A stretch of 8,077 bases of DNA, taken from NCBI GenBank assembly GCA_002694345.1, contig NZLV01000201.1, positions 1-8,077 of the forward strand, given 5' to 3'. Positions 1 through 7,474 of this stretch are shown piece by piece. The notes beneath the pieces are model-generated. The model had not been told where the DNA came from, did not search any database, and saw nothing but the letters and a program-made list of their open reading frames with translations. The DNA is from Maricaulis sp. (GTDB lineage: Bacteria; Pseudomonadota; Alphaproteobacteria; Caulobacterales; Maricaulaceae). The position numbers were made by a program, and so were the translations under genes. How positions within the stretch are numbered: position 1 is the stretch's first letter; the number at the start of each line of letters is the position of its first letter.

Positions 1-3000
1 ATATTGCGGTGTGCCGGGGCCGGTTTCACCGAAGTGATCCGGGGTTTCGGCAGCAATGGATCAGGATACGGTCTGGAAGCCGTCGCTTTGAGCCCGGAGG
101 CGGGAAGCCTGGGACCGCATTGTTTCGATGCCTGGGCGACCAATGAAGCGATCGTCATGGGCATGGGTCCCGAATTCGCCGCAGCGGGCGGTGTGGCAAC
201 CCTGGCCCAGGCTGTCATCCGGATCGGCACGCTGGTCAGCGAGACCTCCGGTCTGGCGAGTGCCGAGGACCTGCCGTCTCAAATCCGCGGCTTCGTCTAC
301 TCACGCAATGACACACTGTCTGTCTCCCGCATCTATGTGCGCGCGCGTCTGGCCGCCTTTGTCGATCCGGCCGGTCTGGATTTGGCCCAGGGCGGTATGG
401 GAGAGCTGATGAACATCCCCACAGGGGATGCCTATCCGGTGGCCAGCTATCTGGAGCCGGCAGCCCTGTCCGCCCTCCCGGACCGGGACCGGCGTGGCCG
501 CGACGCCGAATCCGTCTTCGGCTTCTTCAATCGCGCCCATTCCGATTATTTCTGCGGCCGGTCGGAGGAATTGCTGGAAAGCTTGCGGCGGTCGGCCGAC
601 CCGTCCGACCGGGCGACCTGCCGGATCCTGGCCCAGCGCATTTATGCGCAGACCGATGACCGGACCGGGATCGACGAACACGCTTTCGTCGATCTCAATG
701 GCAGTCGCCAGCAGACCGAACCCCTGTGCCGGCTGAGCCGGGCGGGCTGGACACCGCCGGACTTTGGGGGCGATGAGCTGGAGACCCTCCACCCGGGCTA
801 TGTCAGCTGGGATTTCGCCGCCGATACGGCCCGGGCCTACGCCCTGACGCCGGAAGGCCTGTCCATGCAGACCGTGGCCAATTGGTGCGACGCGACCCCG
901 GTTATCGATACGCTGGATGATGAGGACCTGGCCCTGGACCGGGTCGTTCTGGAGATCGAGGATACGCGCGACACGCTGGCCATCTATGGCCGCAATTTCG
1001 GTGAGGAACGTGGCTCCCTTCGCATCGGCCAACGCCCTGATGGCAGCGATACGGTGGAAATCACCGATATTCTCACCTGGACCAATACGCGGATCCAGTT
1101 CCGGGTCGAGGATGTGTTCGCCGATATTCCGTTTCGCGACCGTCCCGGGGGTGAAGCAGACCGGGTCAGCGAAGCCCGGATCTTCGTGGCACGCCCGGGA
1201 ACGCCGGAGACGGATCCGGGGTTGAACAGCGTCGGCAGCTTCGTTGTCCGCCGCCTGGTCGAACCGCCGCGCGTCTCCAGGCTGACCGTCGAGGCCCGCG
1301 GCGAGAACCTTCCGGTCTATGCCTATGGGCGTCCGGTCAATCCGCCGCTGGAGGACGTTTCGGCGACCCGTCTGTTCTCGACCCCGCAAGCGGACGATCC
1401 GGACCCGGTCGAACCGGCCTTTCGCCCGGTCGGTCCGGGCCGGTCTCTCACTCTTGAGATCAGCTTTGACACGGATATCGAGCGCGATGCCGAGGGGCAG
1501 ATATTCACTCTGGGCGGCGAACCGCTGGAGGGTCGCTGGCTGGACAATCGGCGTTGGCGGGGCCGCTATGACGTCCCGGACGCTGAGGCTTATGACGCGC
1601 TTCGAGGGGCGATGCCGCTGGAAATCAGCGTGCGCTCGCGCCGGGGTGCCTGGACGGATGGCAATCCCCAGGCAGCCGGTCCGGAACCGGACCGGGACCA
1701 CCAGCTCCTGTTTGACCGCCTGCCCGTCGTGCTCGAGCGGATTTCCGTGCGGGCCGGAGGCGGAACCGTTTATTCGGCGCAATGGGCCGGAGGGTTGGAT
1801 CTGGAGCGGGAACGTCAGCTCACCACCGCTGCGCTGGGAGAGCCCATCCGTACCCTCGATGTGGATGTCGCACGGGCCGTGTCGGAAACCGGAGAGGGGC
1901 GCTTGCGCCTTCGCTTCTCCGATGCGTTGGACAGCGCGCCCACGGTCACTGTTGGCGGGGCAAGCGCGGACATGCGTGGCGATGGGCGCGACTGGCAGGG
2001 GGGGGTCGACATGGCCGAAGCCGCCAGCTTGCGGGACTCCAATGGTGATCTTCAGGTCAGCGTGTCGATCGAGGGGCGTCTGATGGATGCCGATCCCGCC
2101 AGTCAGGCCTTGATCCGCACGCCCGACACCTGGTCCGGCGGAGCCTATTGGGACGGTCTGGAAGCGCAGCGTGGCGGACGCACCACTGCGACCGGCGGGC
2201 CGGACATGTGGCACCGGCTTGGCGAGGCACCGGCCCTGTCCTTCCTCATCATCCTGGATGGATCCGGGTCCATGGGCGAGGAGGGGCGCATGGAATATGC
2301 CCGCGAAGGTATCACCCGGAGTTTTGCGAACTTCCCGGAGGATGAAGTGATCGAATTTGCCGCCGTCGCCTTCAACGGCTGCAACGGTTTCACCACGCGC
2401 AATTTCACGCGCGATGCCGACTCGGTCCGCCAATTCCTGGTCTCGGTGACGCCCTATGACTATACGCCCTTGGCTGCGGCCCATGACGTGGCGCGGGACT
2501 TGTTCACCCACAATGCCGATCCTCGCTCCCAGGCTTGGCGCTATGCCAGTTTCACTGACGGGGAAGAGAGCTGTGACGGCAATGTCACCAGCGCCATCCG
2601 CGAGCTGGAAACCCTCCTCGCGCGTCATGAGGCACCTGAATCGGCGCCCCTCCCGGAAACCGAAGTGGCGGAGGAACCGCGCCCGGCCGTGAATTGCCGG
2701 GCCGACAGCTGGTCCGGCTATGCCGTCGAGGTGGAGGATGGCGGTCTGCATCTCGACCGTATCACTTTGGTCGAACACAATTTCTCGGAACGGGCTCTGC
2801 CGGACGGGCGCTGCCTCAACGTCTATGAGGTCAAGGATTTCGGCGTCTATTACGGGCGCTCCCAATCATCCGGCTGGCGATGGGGCATCAACAGCCGTGC
2901 CAGCCAGACCCGGACTGAAGTCGGGTCGGCGACCCAGGGCCAGGCCTCACTGGACCGGGTGCGCAACCTCGCGGGTGCCGCCCGTTCGGGCCTGACCGAT

Positions 3001-3063
3001 TTGCCCACGGCCCGGCGCCGCGTCGGCGAAGCGGTCTCGGCTGCTGATCCGGAGCAGGGCTGA
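1..3063 (+). CDS. Large exported vWA-domain protein with IPT/TIG-like and duplicated beta-rich domains (5' partial)
   Basis: The reading frame is open from the first base, so the true start lies upstream. The first available start (TTG at 4) is not followed by a signal peptide and is probably internal. Residues below are numbered from that TTG. Residues 1-310 are not recognised. Residues 313-418 resemble an IPT/TIG beta-sandwich, including YGRNFG at 328-333. Two divergent beta-rich units follow, about 423-570 and 575-720. A vWA domain spans about 744-890 with all MIDAS elements: DGSGSMG at 752-758, T821 and D852 in FTDGEES. C793 and C857 sit where extracellular vWA proteins often carry a disulfide, and C898/C937 may form another, which suggests an oxidising compartment. 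The C-terminal ~120 residues are unassigned. vWA domains usually bind protein partners through a divalent metal, so a binding or scaffold role in the envelope is inferred. The stop overlaps the next start by one base, implying coupled expression. The domain calls are firm for vWA and weaker for the rest. The function is unknown. Confidence 0.85.
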   Translation: MLRCAGAGFTEVIRGFGSNGSGYGLEAVALSPEAGSLGPHCFDAWATNEAIVMGMGPEFAAAGGVATLAQAVIRIGTLVSETSGLASAEDLPSQIRGFVYSRNDTLSVSRIYVRARLAAFVDPAGLDLAQGGMGELMNIPTGDAYPVASYLEPAALSALPDRDRRGRDAESVFGFFNRAHSDYFCGRSEELLESLRRSADPSDRATCRILAQRIYAQTDDRTGIDEHAFVDLNGSRQQTEPLCRLSRAGWTPPDFGGDELETLHPGYVSWDFAADTARAYALTPEGLSMQTVANWCDATPVIDTLDDEDLALDRVVLEIEDTRDTLAIYGRNFGEERGSLRIGQRPDGSDTVEITDILTWTNTRIQFRVEDVFADIPFRDRPGGEADRVSEARIFVARPGTPETDPGLNSVGSFVVRRLVEPPRVSRLTVEARGENLPVYAYGRPVNPPLEDVSATRLFSTPQADDPDPVEPAFRPVGPGRSLTLEISFDTDIERDAEGQIFTLGGEPLEGRWLDNRRWRGRYDVPDAEAYDALRGAMPLEISVRSRRGAWTDGNPQAAGPEPDRDHQLLFDRLPVVLERISVRAGGGTVYSAQWAGGLDLERERQLTTAALGEPIRTLDVDVARAVSETGEGRLRLRFSDALDSAPTVTVGGASADMRGDGRDWQGGVDMAEAASLRDSNGDLQVSVSIEGRLMDADPASQALIRTPDTWSGGAYWDGLEAQRGGRTTATGGPDMWHRLGEAPALSFLIILDGSGSMGEEGRMEYAREGITRSFANFPEDEVIEFAAVAFNGCNGFTTRNFTRDADSVRQFLVSVTPYDYTPLAAAHDVARDLFTHNADPRSQAWRYASFTDGEESCDGNVTSAIRELETLLARHEAPESAPLPETEVAEEPRPAVNCRADSWSGYAVEVEDGGLHLDRITLVEHNFSERALPDGRCLNVYEVKDFGVYYGRSQSSGWRWGINSRASQTRTEVGSATQGQASLDRVRNLAGAARSGLTDLPTARRRVGEAVSAADPEQG

Positions 3064-3065
3064 TG
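3051..3065 (+). promoter_or_regulatory. Ribosome binding site and TGATG stop/start overlap
   Basis: GGAG at 3051-3054 lies 8 nt before the ATG at 3063. That ATG shares its A with the TGA stop (3061-3063) of the vWA gene. This TGATG arrangement is typical of translational coupling. It fixes the start of the second gene and suggests the two proteins are made in linked amounts. Confidence 0.8.
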
Positions 3066-4073
3066 AAACGCTTGATCCTTGCTCTTGCCACCGGGCTTCT
3101 CGCCCTGACCGGAGCCGCGCCGCTTGCCGCCCAGACCCGTCTGGAGCTCAATGAGATCGTCGAGATCGGCTTTGACGCCGAAGCTCCGACGCGCGTCCGT
3201 CTCGAACTGGAAGAGGCGAGCGTGCTCTGGTTCGACGTGTTCGCCGGTGATGACGCCATCACCGCCGTTCAGTTGGGGCAACCCGCATCGGGCGAGGCGG
3301 ACACCACGCTGGGCTCCGTGCTTGTTCTCGGGCCCGGTCGCCATGATCTGGACCTGGTGGCCACCGGCCCGGGCGGCCCGGCCGCCGGCCGGATCCAGGG
3401 CCGTATCAGCGCCCGCCCGCCCAATGATGGTTTCGAACCCAATGACACCCGGGATACGGCGGTGGAGGTGGATTTGCCCTTCAATCGCATCGTCCGCCTG
3501 TCGCAGGGCGATTGGGACTGGTTCCTGGTGGATCCGCCTCGAGCCGGCGTTCTCGGCATCCACCTGCATGCCTGGCGCAGCCCCTATACCGGGCCCCTGA
3601 TCCGTGTGGAGAGCCTGGATGGCGAAACCCTCTATGCCAATCCCAACACTCCGGGCGCCTGGAACGGGATGCGCTATATCAATGTCACCGGCGAGCCGGT
3701 CAGGATCGGTCTGACCGACGGCAATAACTGGCCGGATCATCAATGGCATGGCTACAAAGCGCTGGAGATTGTCCTGATTGAGCCGATCGGTGCGATGCGC
3801 GGCCAGTTGATCACGCTGGGCCTGGAGGGCGAAGATGGCAGCCTCCTGCAGCTGGCGGAGATCGGTCATGCGCTGGGCACTGAATTGCGGGCGGCCAATG
3901 AAGCAGAGGCGGTCTCCACGGAGCTCTTGCGGGCCGTTGAGCAGCGAAGGCCCGCCGGTCCGGGTCGACTGGTCTGGGGCCTGCTTGTCGCGGCTCTTCT
4001 GGTCCTGGCCGGTGGCGGCGCATGGGTGTGGCACCGCAGATCGGCGGCATCGCCACCGGACGCGCCGTCCTGA
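3063..4073 (+). CDS. Exported PPC-like beta-sandwich protein with C-terminal membrane anchor
   Basis: This is a 336-residue protein. Residues 1-23 form a classic Sec signal peptide (MKR, then a Leu/Ala core), with likely cleavage after LAA at 21-23. Residues 24-118 look like a beta-sandwich of the bacterial pre-peptidase C-terminal (PPC) type, including an LGPGRHDLDL strand pair. A clearer PPC-like domain follows at about 121-240: it starts with NDGFEPNDT (121-129) and has a DWDWF strand at 150-154. Residues ~246-300 are probably helical. One membrane span lies at 303-323, followed by a short HRR-containing tail, so the predicted topology is periplasmic body with cytoplasmic C-terminus. PPC domains are usually accessory domains of secreted hydrolases. 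No catalytic domain is visible here, so this may be an anchor or partner for the coupled vWA protein (inference). The start is supported by the upstream GGAG and the signal peptide. The specific role is unknown. Confidence 0.85.
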   Translation: MKRLILALATGLLALTGAAPLAAQTRLELNEIVEIGFDAEAPTRVRLELEEASVLWFDVFAGDDAITAVQLGQPASGEADTTLGSVLVLGPGRHDLDLVATGPGGPAAGRIQGRISARPPNDGFEPNDTRDTAVEVDLPFNRIVRLSQGDWDWFLVDPPRAGVLGIHLHAWRSPYTGPLIRVESLDGETLYANPNTPGAWNGMRYINVTGEPVRIGLTDGNNWPDHQWHGYKALEIVLIEPIGAMRGQLITLGLEGEDGSLLQLAEIGHALGTELRAANEAEAVSTELLRAVEQRRPAGPGRLVWGLLVAALLVLAGGGAWVWHRRSAASPPDAPS

Positions 4074-4332
4074 ACCTGTCCGGAATATCATTTGCACTGC
4101 AGCATGAAACATGACACACGGAGCCCACATCCTGCCGGGGTGTAGGCCGTTTCTTGCGGCGACCGGCATGATGTTGGCGAGACTTTCCGCTGATCCCAGC
4201 GCGTATTGATCCTGCCACCTCGGGCGCCAGGCAGGCGTCGACGAACCGGCAGCTGATCTACGCAAGCTTCCTCAGACTGACACATGGCTGCCACGGCTCG
4301 ACCGTGCGCGCCGCTTTGAAAGATTTGATTAT
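4074..4332. other. Non-coding gap upstream of the helicase gene
   Basis: These 259 bp contain no convincing gene. Two modest inverted repeats are visible. GCCGG at 4134-4138 pairs with CCGGC at 4163-4167, enclosing GCCG/CGGC at 4146-4149/4157-4160. CCTGCC at 4211-4216 pairs with GGCAGG at 4230-4235. Neither has a T-run after it, so neither is a clear intrinsic terminator. I could not find a convincing -35/-10 pair, although a promoter for the helicase is expected here. The last ~20 bases are distinctly AT-rich and include GAAAGA at 4318-4323, a weak ribosome binding site 9 nt before the TTG start. Confidence 0.5.
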
Positions 4333-5811
4333 TTGACCCAGTTTTCCGAACTCGGCCTGGCCGACCCGATTCTGCGTGCCCTCGATGATGCGGGCTATAG
4401 CGAACCGACCCCGATCCAGGCTGAAACCATTCCCGCTCTCCTGAGCGGTCGCGATGTCCTCGGTATCGCCCAGACCGGCACCGGCAAGACGGCCGCTTTC
4501 GTCCTGCCCATCCTGCACAATCTGGCCAATCTCCAGAAACGCCCGGCCCCGAAAACCTGCCGTGCCCTGATCCTCTCGCCGACGCGCGAACTTTCCGCGC
4601 AGATCCGTGAGAATCTCCAGAATTACTCCGCCCACATGCGTCTCTCCTCGGCCCTGATCGTCGGCGGTCTCAAGATCGGCCCGCAGATCAAGGTCGTGGC
4701 GCGCGGTGTCGACGTGATTGTCGCCACGCCGGGCCGCCTGCTCGACCTGGTCAAGCAGCGCGCCCTGCGCCTGGACGAGGTGAAGACCCTGGTCCTGGAC
4801 GAAGCCGACCAGATGCTTGATCTGGGCTTCTTCCCGGCGATCCGCGAAGTCGTGTCCATGCTGCCCAAGGAGCGCCAGACGGCGCTGCTCTCGGCGACCA
4901 TGCCGCCGCAGATCAAGAAGCTGGCCGAAGACCTGCTGGATGATCCCCAGCGCATTTCCGTCGCCCCGGTTTCGCGCCCGATCGAGCGCATCACCCAATC
5001 CGCCATCCTGACGCCGAAGAATGCCAAGAAGGACCTGCTCCTCTCCGTGCTCAGCGCCAAGGACATGGAGCGTGCCATTGTCTTCACACGCACCAAGCGC
5101 GGCGCCGACAAGGTCAATCGCATCCTCGTCGACTACGGGCTGAAATCGGCGGCTATCCACGGCGACAAGTCCCAGGGCCAGCGCGTCAAGGCGCTGGCGG
5201 GCTTCAAGGATGGCACGATGAAAATCCTCGTCGCCACCGACATCGCGGCGCGCGGTATTGATGTCGACGATGTCTCCCATGTCGTGAATTACGAGCTGCC
5301 GAACATCCCGGAAAGCTATGTCCACCGGATCGGCCGCACCGCCCGGGCCGGCAAGGCCGGCATCGCCGTCTCCTTCTGCGATCCGACCGAGTACGACTAT
5401 CTGCTTGATATCGAACGCCTGACCGGGATCGAGCTCGACAAGGGCATTGTCGGTGAGGAAGAGGATTTCTTTGCTGAAGCGAAGAATGCCGTGCCGGCCG
5501 CCTCCAAGGCCAAGAAGCCGCGCAATCGCCGGGGCCAGTCGAATGGCCAAGTCTCGGTCAAGGCACGCGGCAACAGCAAGCCGCGCAACAAGGACAAGGG
5601 CAAGCCCGGCGGGCCGAAGGACGGCCAGGCCCAGGGTGAAAACCGCGCCCCGCGCGAGGGCGGTGGTCGCTCCGGCAAGCCGGGCGGAAAATCCGGCGGC
5701 AAGCCCGGTCAACGGCAGGGTGATCGCCAGGGCCGCGGCAAGCCGGCCCAGGGCGCAGGGCGTCCGCCGCGCCGTCAGCGCCGGGACCGCCCGGTCGCCA
5801 GTGACGCCTAG
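4333..5811 (+). CDS. rhlE: DEAD-box ATP-dependent RNA helicase, RhlE-like
   Basis: This 492-residue cytoplasmic enzyme uses ATP to unwind or remodel RNA. The family acts in ribosome assembly, mRNA decay and cold adaptation. All core motifs are present: Q motif with F4 and Q29; motif I AQTGTGKT at 46-53; Ia PTRELSAQ; Ib TPGRL; DEAD at 156-159; SAT at 187-189; motif IV around IVFTRTKRGAD; motif V TDIAARGID at 302-310; motif VI HRIGRTARAG at 331-340. Residues ~381-492 form a low-complexity tail rich in Gly, Lys, Arg, Pro and Gln, typical of RhlE-type RNA-binding extensions. The TTG start at 4333 is chosen because the protein then begins MTQFSELGL, the usual start of such helicases, and no ATG or GTG is in frame nearby. 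The next plausible Met would remove motif I. The ribosome binding site is weak (GAAAGA). The gene is single and convergent with the transporter downstream. The family is certain. The RhlE subtype, rather than another DEAD-box paralogue, is likely. Confidence 0.95.
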   Translation: MTQFSELGLADPILRALDDAGYSEPTPIQAETIPALLSGRDVLGIAQTGTGKTAAFVLPILHNLANLQKRPAPKTCRALILSPTRELSAQIRENLQNYSAHMRLSSALIVGGLKIGPQIKVVARGVDVIVATPGRLLDLVKQRALRLDEVKTLVLDEADQMLDLGFFPAIREVVSMLPKERQTALLSATMPPQIKKLAEDLLDDPQRISVAPVSRPIERITQSAILTPKNAKKDLLLSVLSAKDMERAIVFTRTKRGADKVNRILVDYGLKSAAIHGDKSQGQRVKALAGFKDGTMKILVATDIAARGIDVDDVSHVVNYELPNIPESYVHRIGRTARAGKAGIAVSFCDPTEYDYLLDIERLTGIELDKGIVGEEEDFFAEAKNAVPAASKAKKPRNRRGQSNGQVSVKARGNSKPRNKDKGKPGGPKDGQAQGENRAPREGGGRSGKPGGKSGGKPGQRQGDRQGRGKPAQGAGRPPRRQRRDRPVASDA

Positions 5812-5820
5812 CCCAATGTG

Positions 5821-5849
5821 AAAGCGGCGGCCCGATGGGCCGCCGCTTT
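5821..5849. terminator. Bidirectional intrinsic terminator, perfect 13-bp stem
   Basis: AAAGCGGCGGCCC (5821-5833) and GGGCCGCCGCTTT (5837-5849) are perfect inverted repeats around a 3-nt GAT loop. The GC-rich stem is flanked by A and T tracts, so each strand reads stem then U-run. It starts 9 nt after the helicase stop and ends 4 nt before the last codon of the convergent transporter gene. It therefore probably ends both transcripts. Confidence 0.88.
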
Positions 5850-5853
5850 GCAT

Positions 5854-7392
5854 TTAGGGACTGGCCGTCTCCACGGCTGTCGGCACCTCATAGTGGAAGG
5901 AGGCGCCATCCGGTCCCAGCGGCAGGCCGAGGGCGAACCACAGGGCCAGCATCACCAGGGACGAGACCAGGATCGCGATGGAGTAGGGCAGCATGGTCGC
6001 GATCAGGCTGCCCAGTCCGAACTCCGGCACATAGCGCTGTGCGAAGATCAGGATCAGCGGCAGATAGGGCATCAGCGGCGTGATGATATTCGTCGCCTGG
6101 TCGCCCATCCGGTAGGCGAGGGTGGAGCCTTCCGGCGAAATGCCCAACAGCATCAGCATCGGCACGAAGATCGGCGCGATCAGCGCCCATTTCGCCGAGG
6201 CCGAGCCCATGAACAGGTTCAGCACAGCCACCAGCAGCACCATGCCGACGATCAGCAGCGGCGCCGGCAGGTTCAGCGCGCGCAGGCTTTCCGCACCGCT
6301 GATGGCGATCACTGTGTCGATCTCGGAAGCGCCGAACAGCACGATGAAGTGCGCCATCACGAAGGCCAGGATGATGTATCCGCCCATGTCGGCCATGGAT
6401 TTCGTGCCGAGCTGGACCAGGTCACGGTCCGACTTCACCGAGCCCACGGCCATGCCGTAGAGCGCGCCGGAGACCAGGAAGGCGATCATCAGAATGCCCA
6501 CAATCGAGCGGAAGAAGGGGCCCAGCCCGCCATTGGCATCGCGCAGGATGCCGCTTTCCGGGACGGTCATGAACAGGACGAGGGCGGTCATCACCACCAG
6601 GGAGATGCCGGCCCAGCGCAGGCCCTTGTTCTCCGCAGCCGTCAACTGGCCGCTATTCTCCGGCTCGGCGAAGTCGGCCGGGCGTTCCCACGTGCCCAGG
6701 CGCGGCTCGACGATGTAATTGTTCACCAGCGTGCCCACCAGGACGAGAACCGGGGTCAGCGCCGCCGTGAAGTAGAAATTGTCCAGATTGTTCAGCGTCC
6801 AGCCCGGCTCGATCGATTGCGCGGCGGTCTGGGTGATGCCGAACAGGAGCGGTTCCAGCGAGGTCACGACCAGATTGGCCGAAAAGCCCGCGGACACGCC
6901 GGCGAAGACGGCAGCCAGGCCGGCAATCGGGTGACGCCCGACGGCGGCAAACACCACAGCGCCCAGCGGCACCATGACGATATAGCCGGAGTCGACCGCC
7001 AGATTGCCCATCACGCCGGCGAAGACCAGGGTCGGGGTGAGCAGCGCGTTGGTCACGCCGGACACCATGGCGCGCAGGCCCGCAGCCAGCAGGCCGGTCT
7101 TCTCGGCAATGCCGGCCCCGATCATCACGACCAGCACCATGCCCAGCGGGGCAAAGCCGGTCAGCACGGCGGGCATGTTCACCAGCAGGGTCTGCAATTG
7201 GGCGCCGGTCAGCAGGTTGACCACCTCGATCGTGTCGCCAGTGACCGGGTGTTCGACCGACACGCCCAGGCTGGACATGACCAGCGAGGCCAGCATGACG
7301 ATGCCGATCAGGATCACGAAAATGGTGACCGGATCGGGAAGCTTGTTACCGGCCTTTTCGACCGCATTGAGGATGGAATTTCCCAGACTCAT
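5854..7392 (-). CDS. AbgT-family inner-membrane transporter
   Basis: This 512-residue polytopic membrane protein has the usual family length (about 500-510). The family includes E. coli AbgT (p-aminobenzoyl-glutamate uptake), and MtrF and YdaH, which were reported as sulfonamide/antimetabolite efflux pumps. Import versus export cannot be settled from sequence. Hydrophobic stretches lie near 21-44, 73-97, 117-152, 156-175, 206-228, 260-277, 296-317, 336-356, 375-418, 435-454 and 462-488. A polar linker covers about 229-258. The signature region is intact: GSASAKW ending at W402, then P420, R428, D431 and TNIITP at 434-439. The spacing W+18, +26, +29 matches the functional W400/P418/R426/D429 set recalled for YdaH. 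The N-terminus (NKLPDPVTIF) is typical, which supports the ATG at 7392. A weak GGGGGA precedes it by 7 nt. No abgA/abgB-type hydrolase genes are in the window. The stop lies just beyond the shared terminator. The upstream neighbour on the same strand is a DUF599 gene. The family is firm; the substrate is unknown. Confidence 0.93.
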   Translation of the reverse strand: MSLGNSILNAVEKAGNKLPDPVTIFVILIGIVMLASLVMSSLGVSVEHPVTGDTIEVVNLLTGAQLQTLLVNMPAVLTGFAPLGMVLVVMIGAGIAEKTGLLAAGLRAMVSGVTNALLTPTLVFAGVMGNLAVDSGYIVMVPLGAVVFAAVGRHPIAGLAAVFAGVSAGFSANLVVTSLEPLLFGITQTAAQSIEPGWTLNNLDNFYFTAALTPVLVLVGTLVNNYIVEPRLGTWERPADFAEPENSGQLTAAENKGLRWAGISLVVMTALVLFMTVPESGILRDANGGLGPFFRSIVGILMIAFLVSGALYGMAVGSVKSDRDLVQLGTKSMADMGGYIILAFVMAHFIVLFGASEIDTVIAISGAESLRALNLPAPLLIVGMVLLVAVLNLFMGSASAKWALIAPIFVPMLMLLGISPEGSTLAYRMGDQATNIITPLMPYLPLILIFAQRYVPEFGLGSLIATMLPYSIAILVSSLVMLALWFALGLPLGPDGASFHYEVPTAVETASP

Positions 7393-7425
7393 GTGGAGGT
7401 CCCCCGAAGTTTCAATTGCGGGGGA
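7393..7425 (-). promoter_or_regulatory. Leader hairpin overlapping the transporter ribosome binding site
   Basis: On the minus strand TCCCCCG (7425-7419) can pair with CGGGGGA (7406-7400) around a 12-nt loop, giving a 7-bp stem. The 3' arm contains the only SD-like sequence, GGGGGA, 7 nt before the ATG at 7392. The stem could therefore mask the ribosome binding site. Whether it folds or regulates anything is inference. Confidence 0.4.
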
Positions 7426-7474
7426 GAGTGGACGCGTTTGCGGGTCAGGCGCAACACAAACCGGAGTGGAAGAG

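Noticed and set aside
301..2865. 854-codon open frame on the minus strand opposite the vWA gene
   Set aside because: It mirrors the GC-rich codon pattern of the real gene, has no recognisable domain, and the plus-strand frame has clear vWA motifs.
4104..4145. 13-codon open frame starting ATGAAACAT in the gap
   Set aside because: Too short, with no good ribosome binding site and no sign of being a leader peptide.
4134..4167. Nested inverted repeat as a terminator for the PPC-like gene
   Set aside because: The stems are short, with a bulged layout and no T-run. It is kept only as a note on the gap.
2850..4265. 471-codon minus-strand open frame opposite the PPC-like gene
   Set aside because: It is antisense to a gene with a signal peptide, PPC-like motif and membrane anchor. 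Its own product shows no domain.
4088..4294. 68-codon minus-strand open frame in the gap before the helicase
   Set aside because: Its third codon positions are much less GC-rich than the neighbouring genes, it has many Cys and rare codons, and it matches nothing I recognise.
4258..5853. 531-codon minus-strand open frame opposite the helicase
   Set aside because: The helicase frame has every DEAD-box motif. The antisense product is a composition artefact of high GC.
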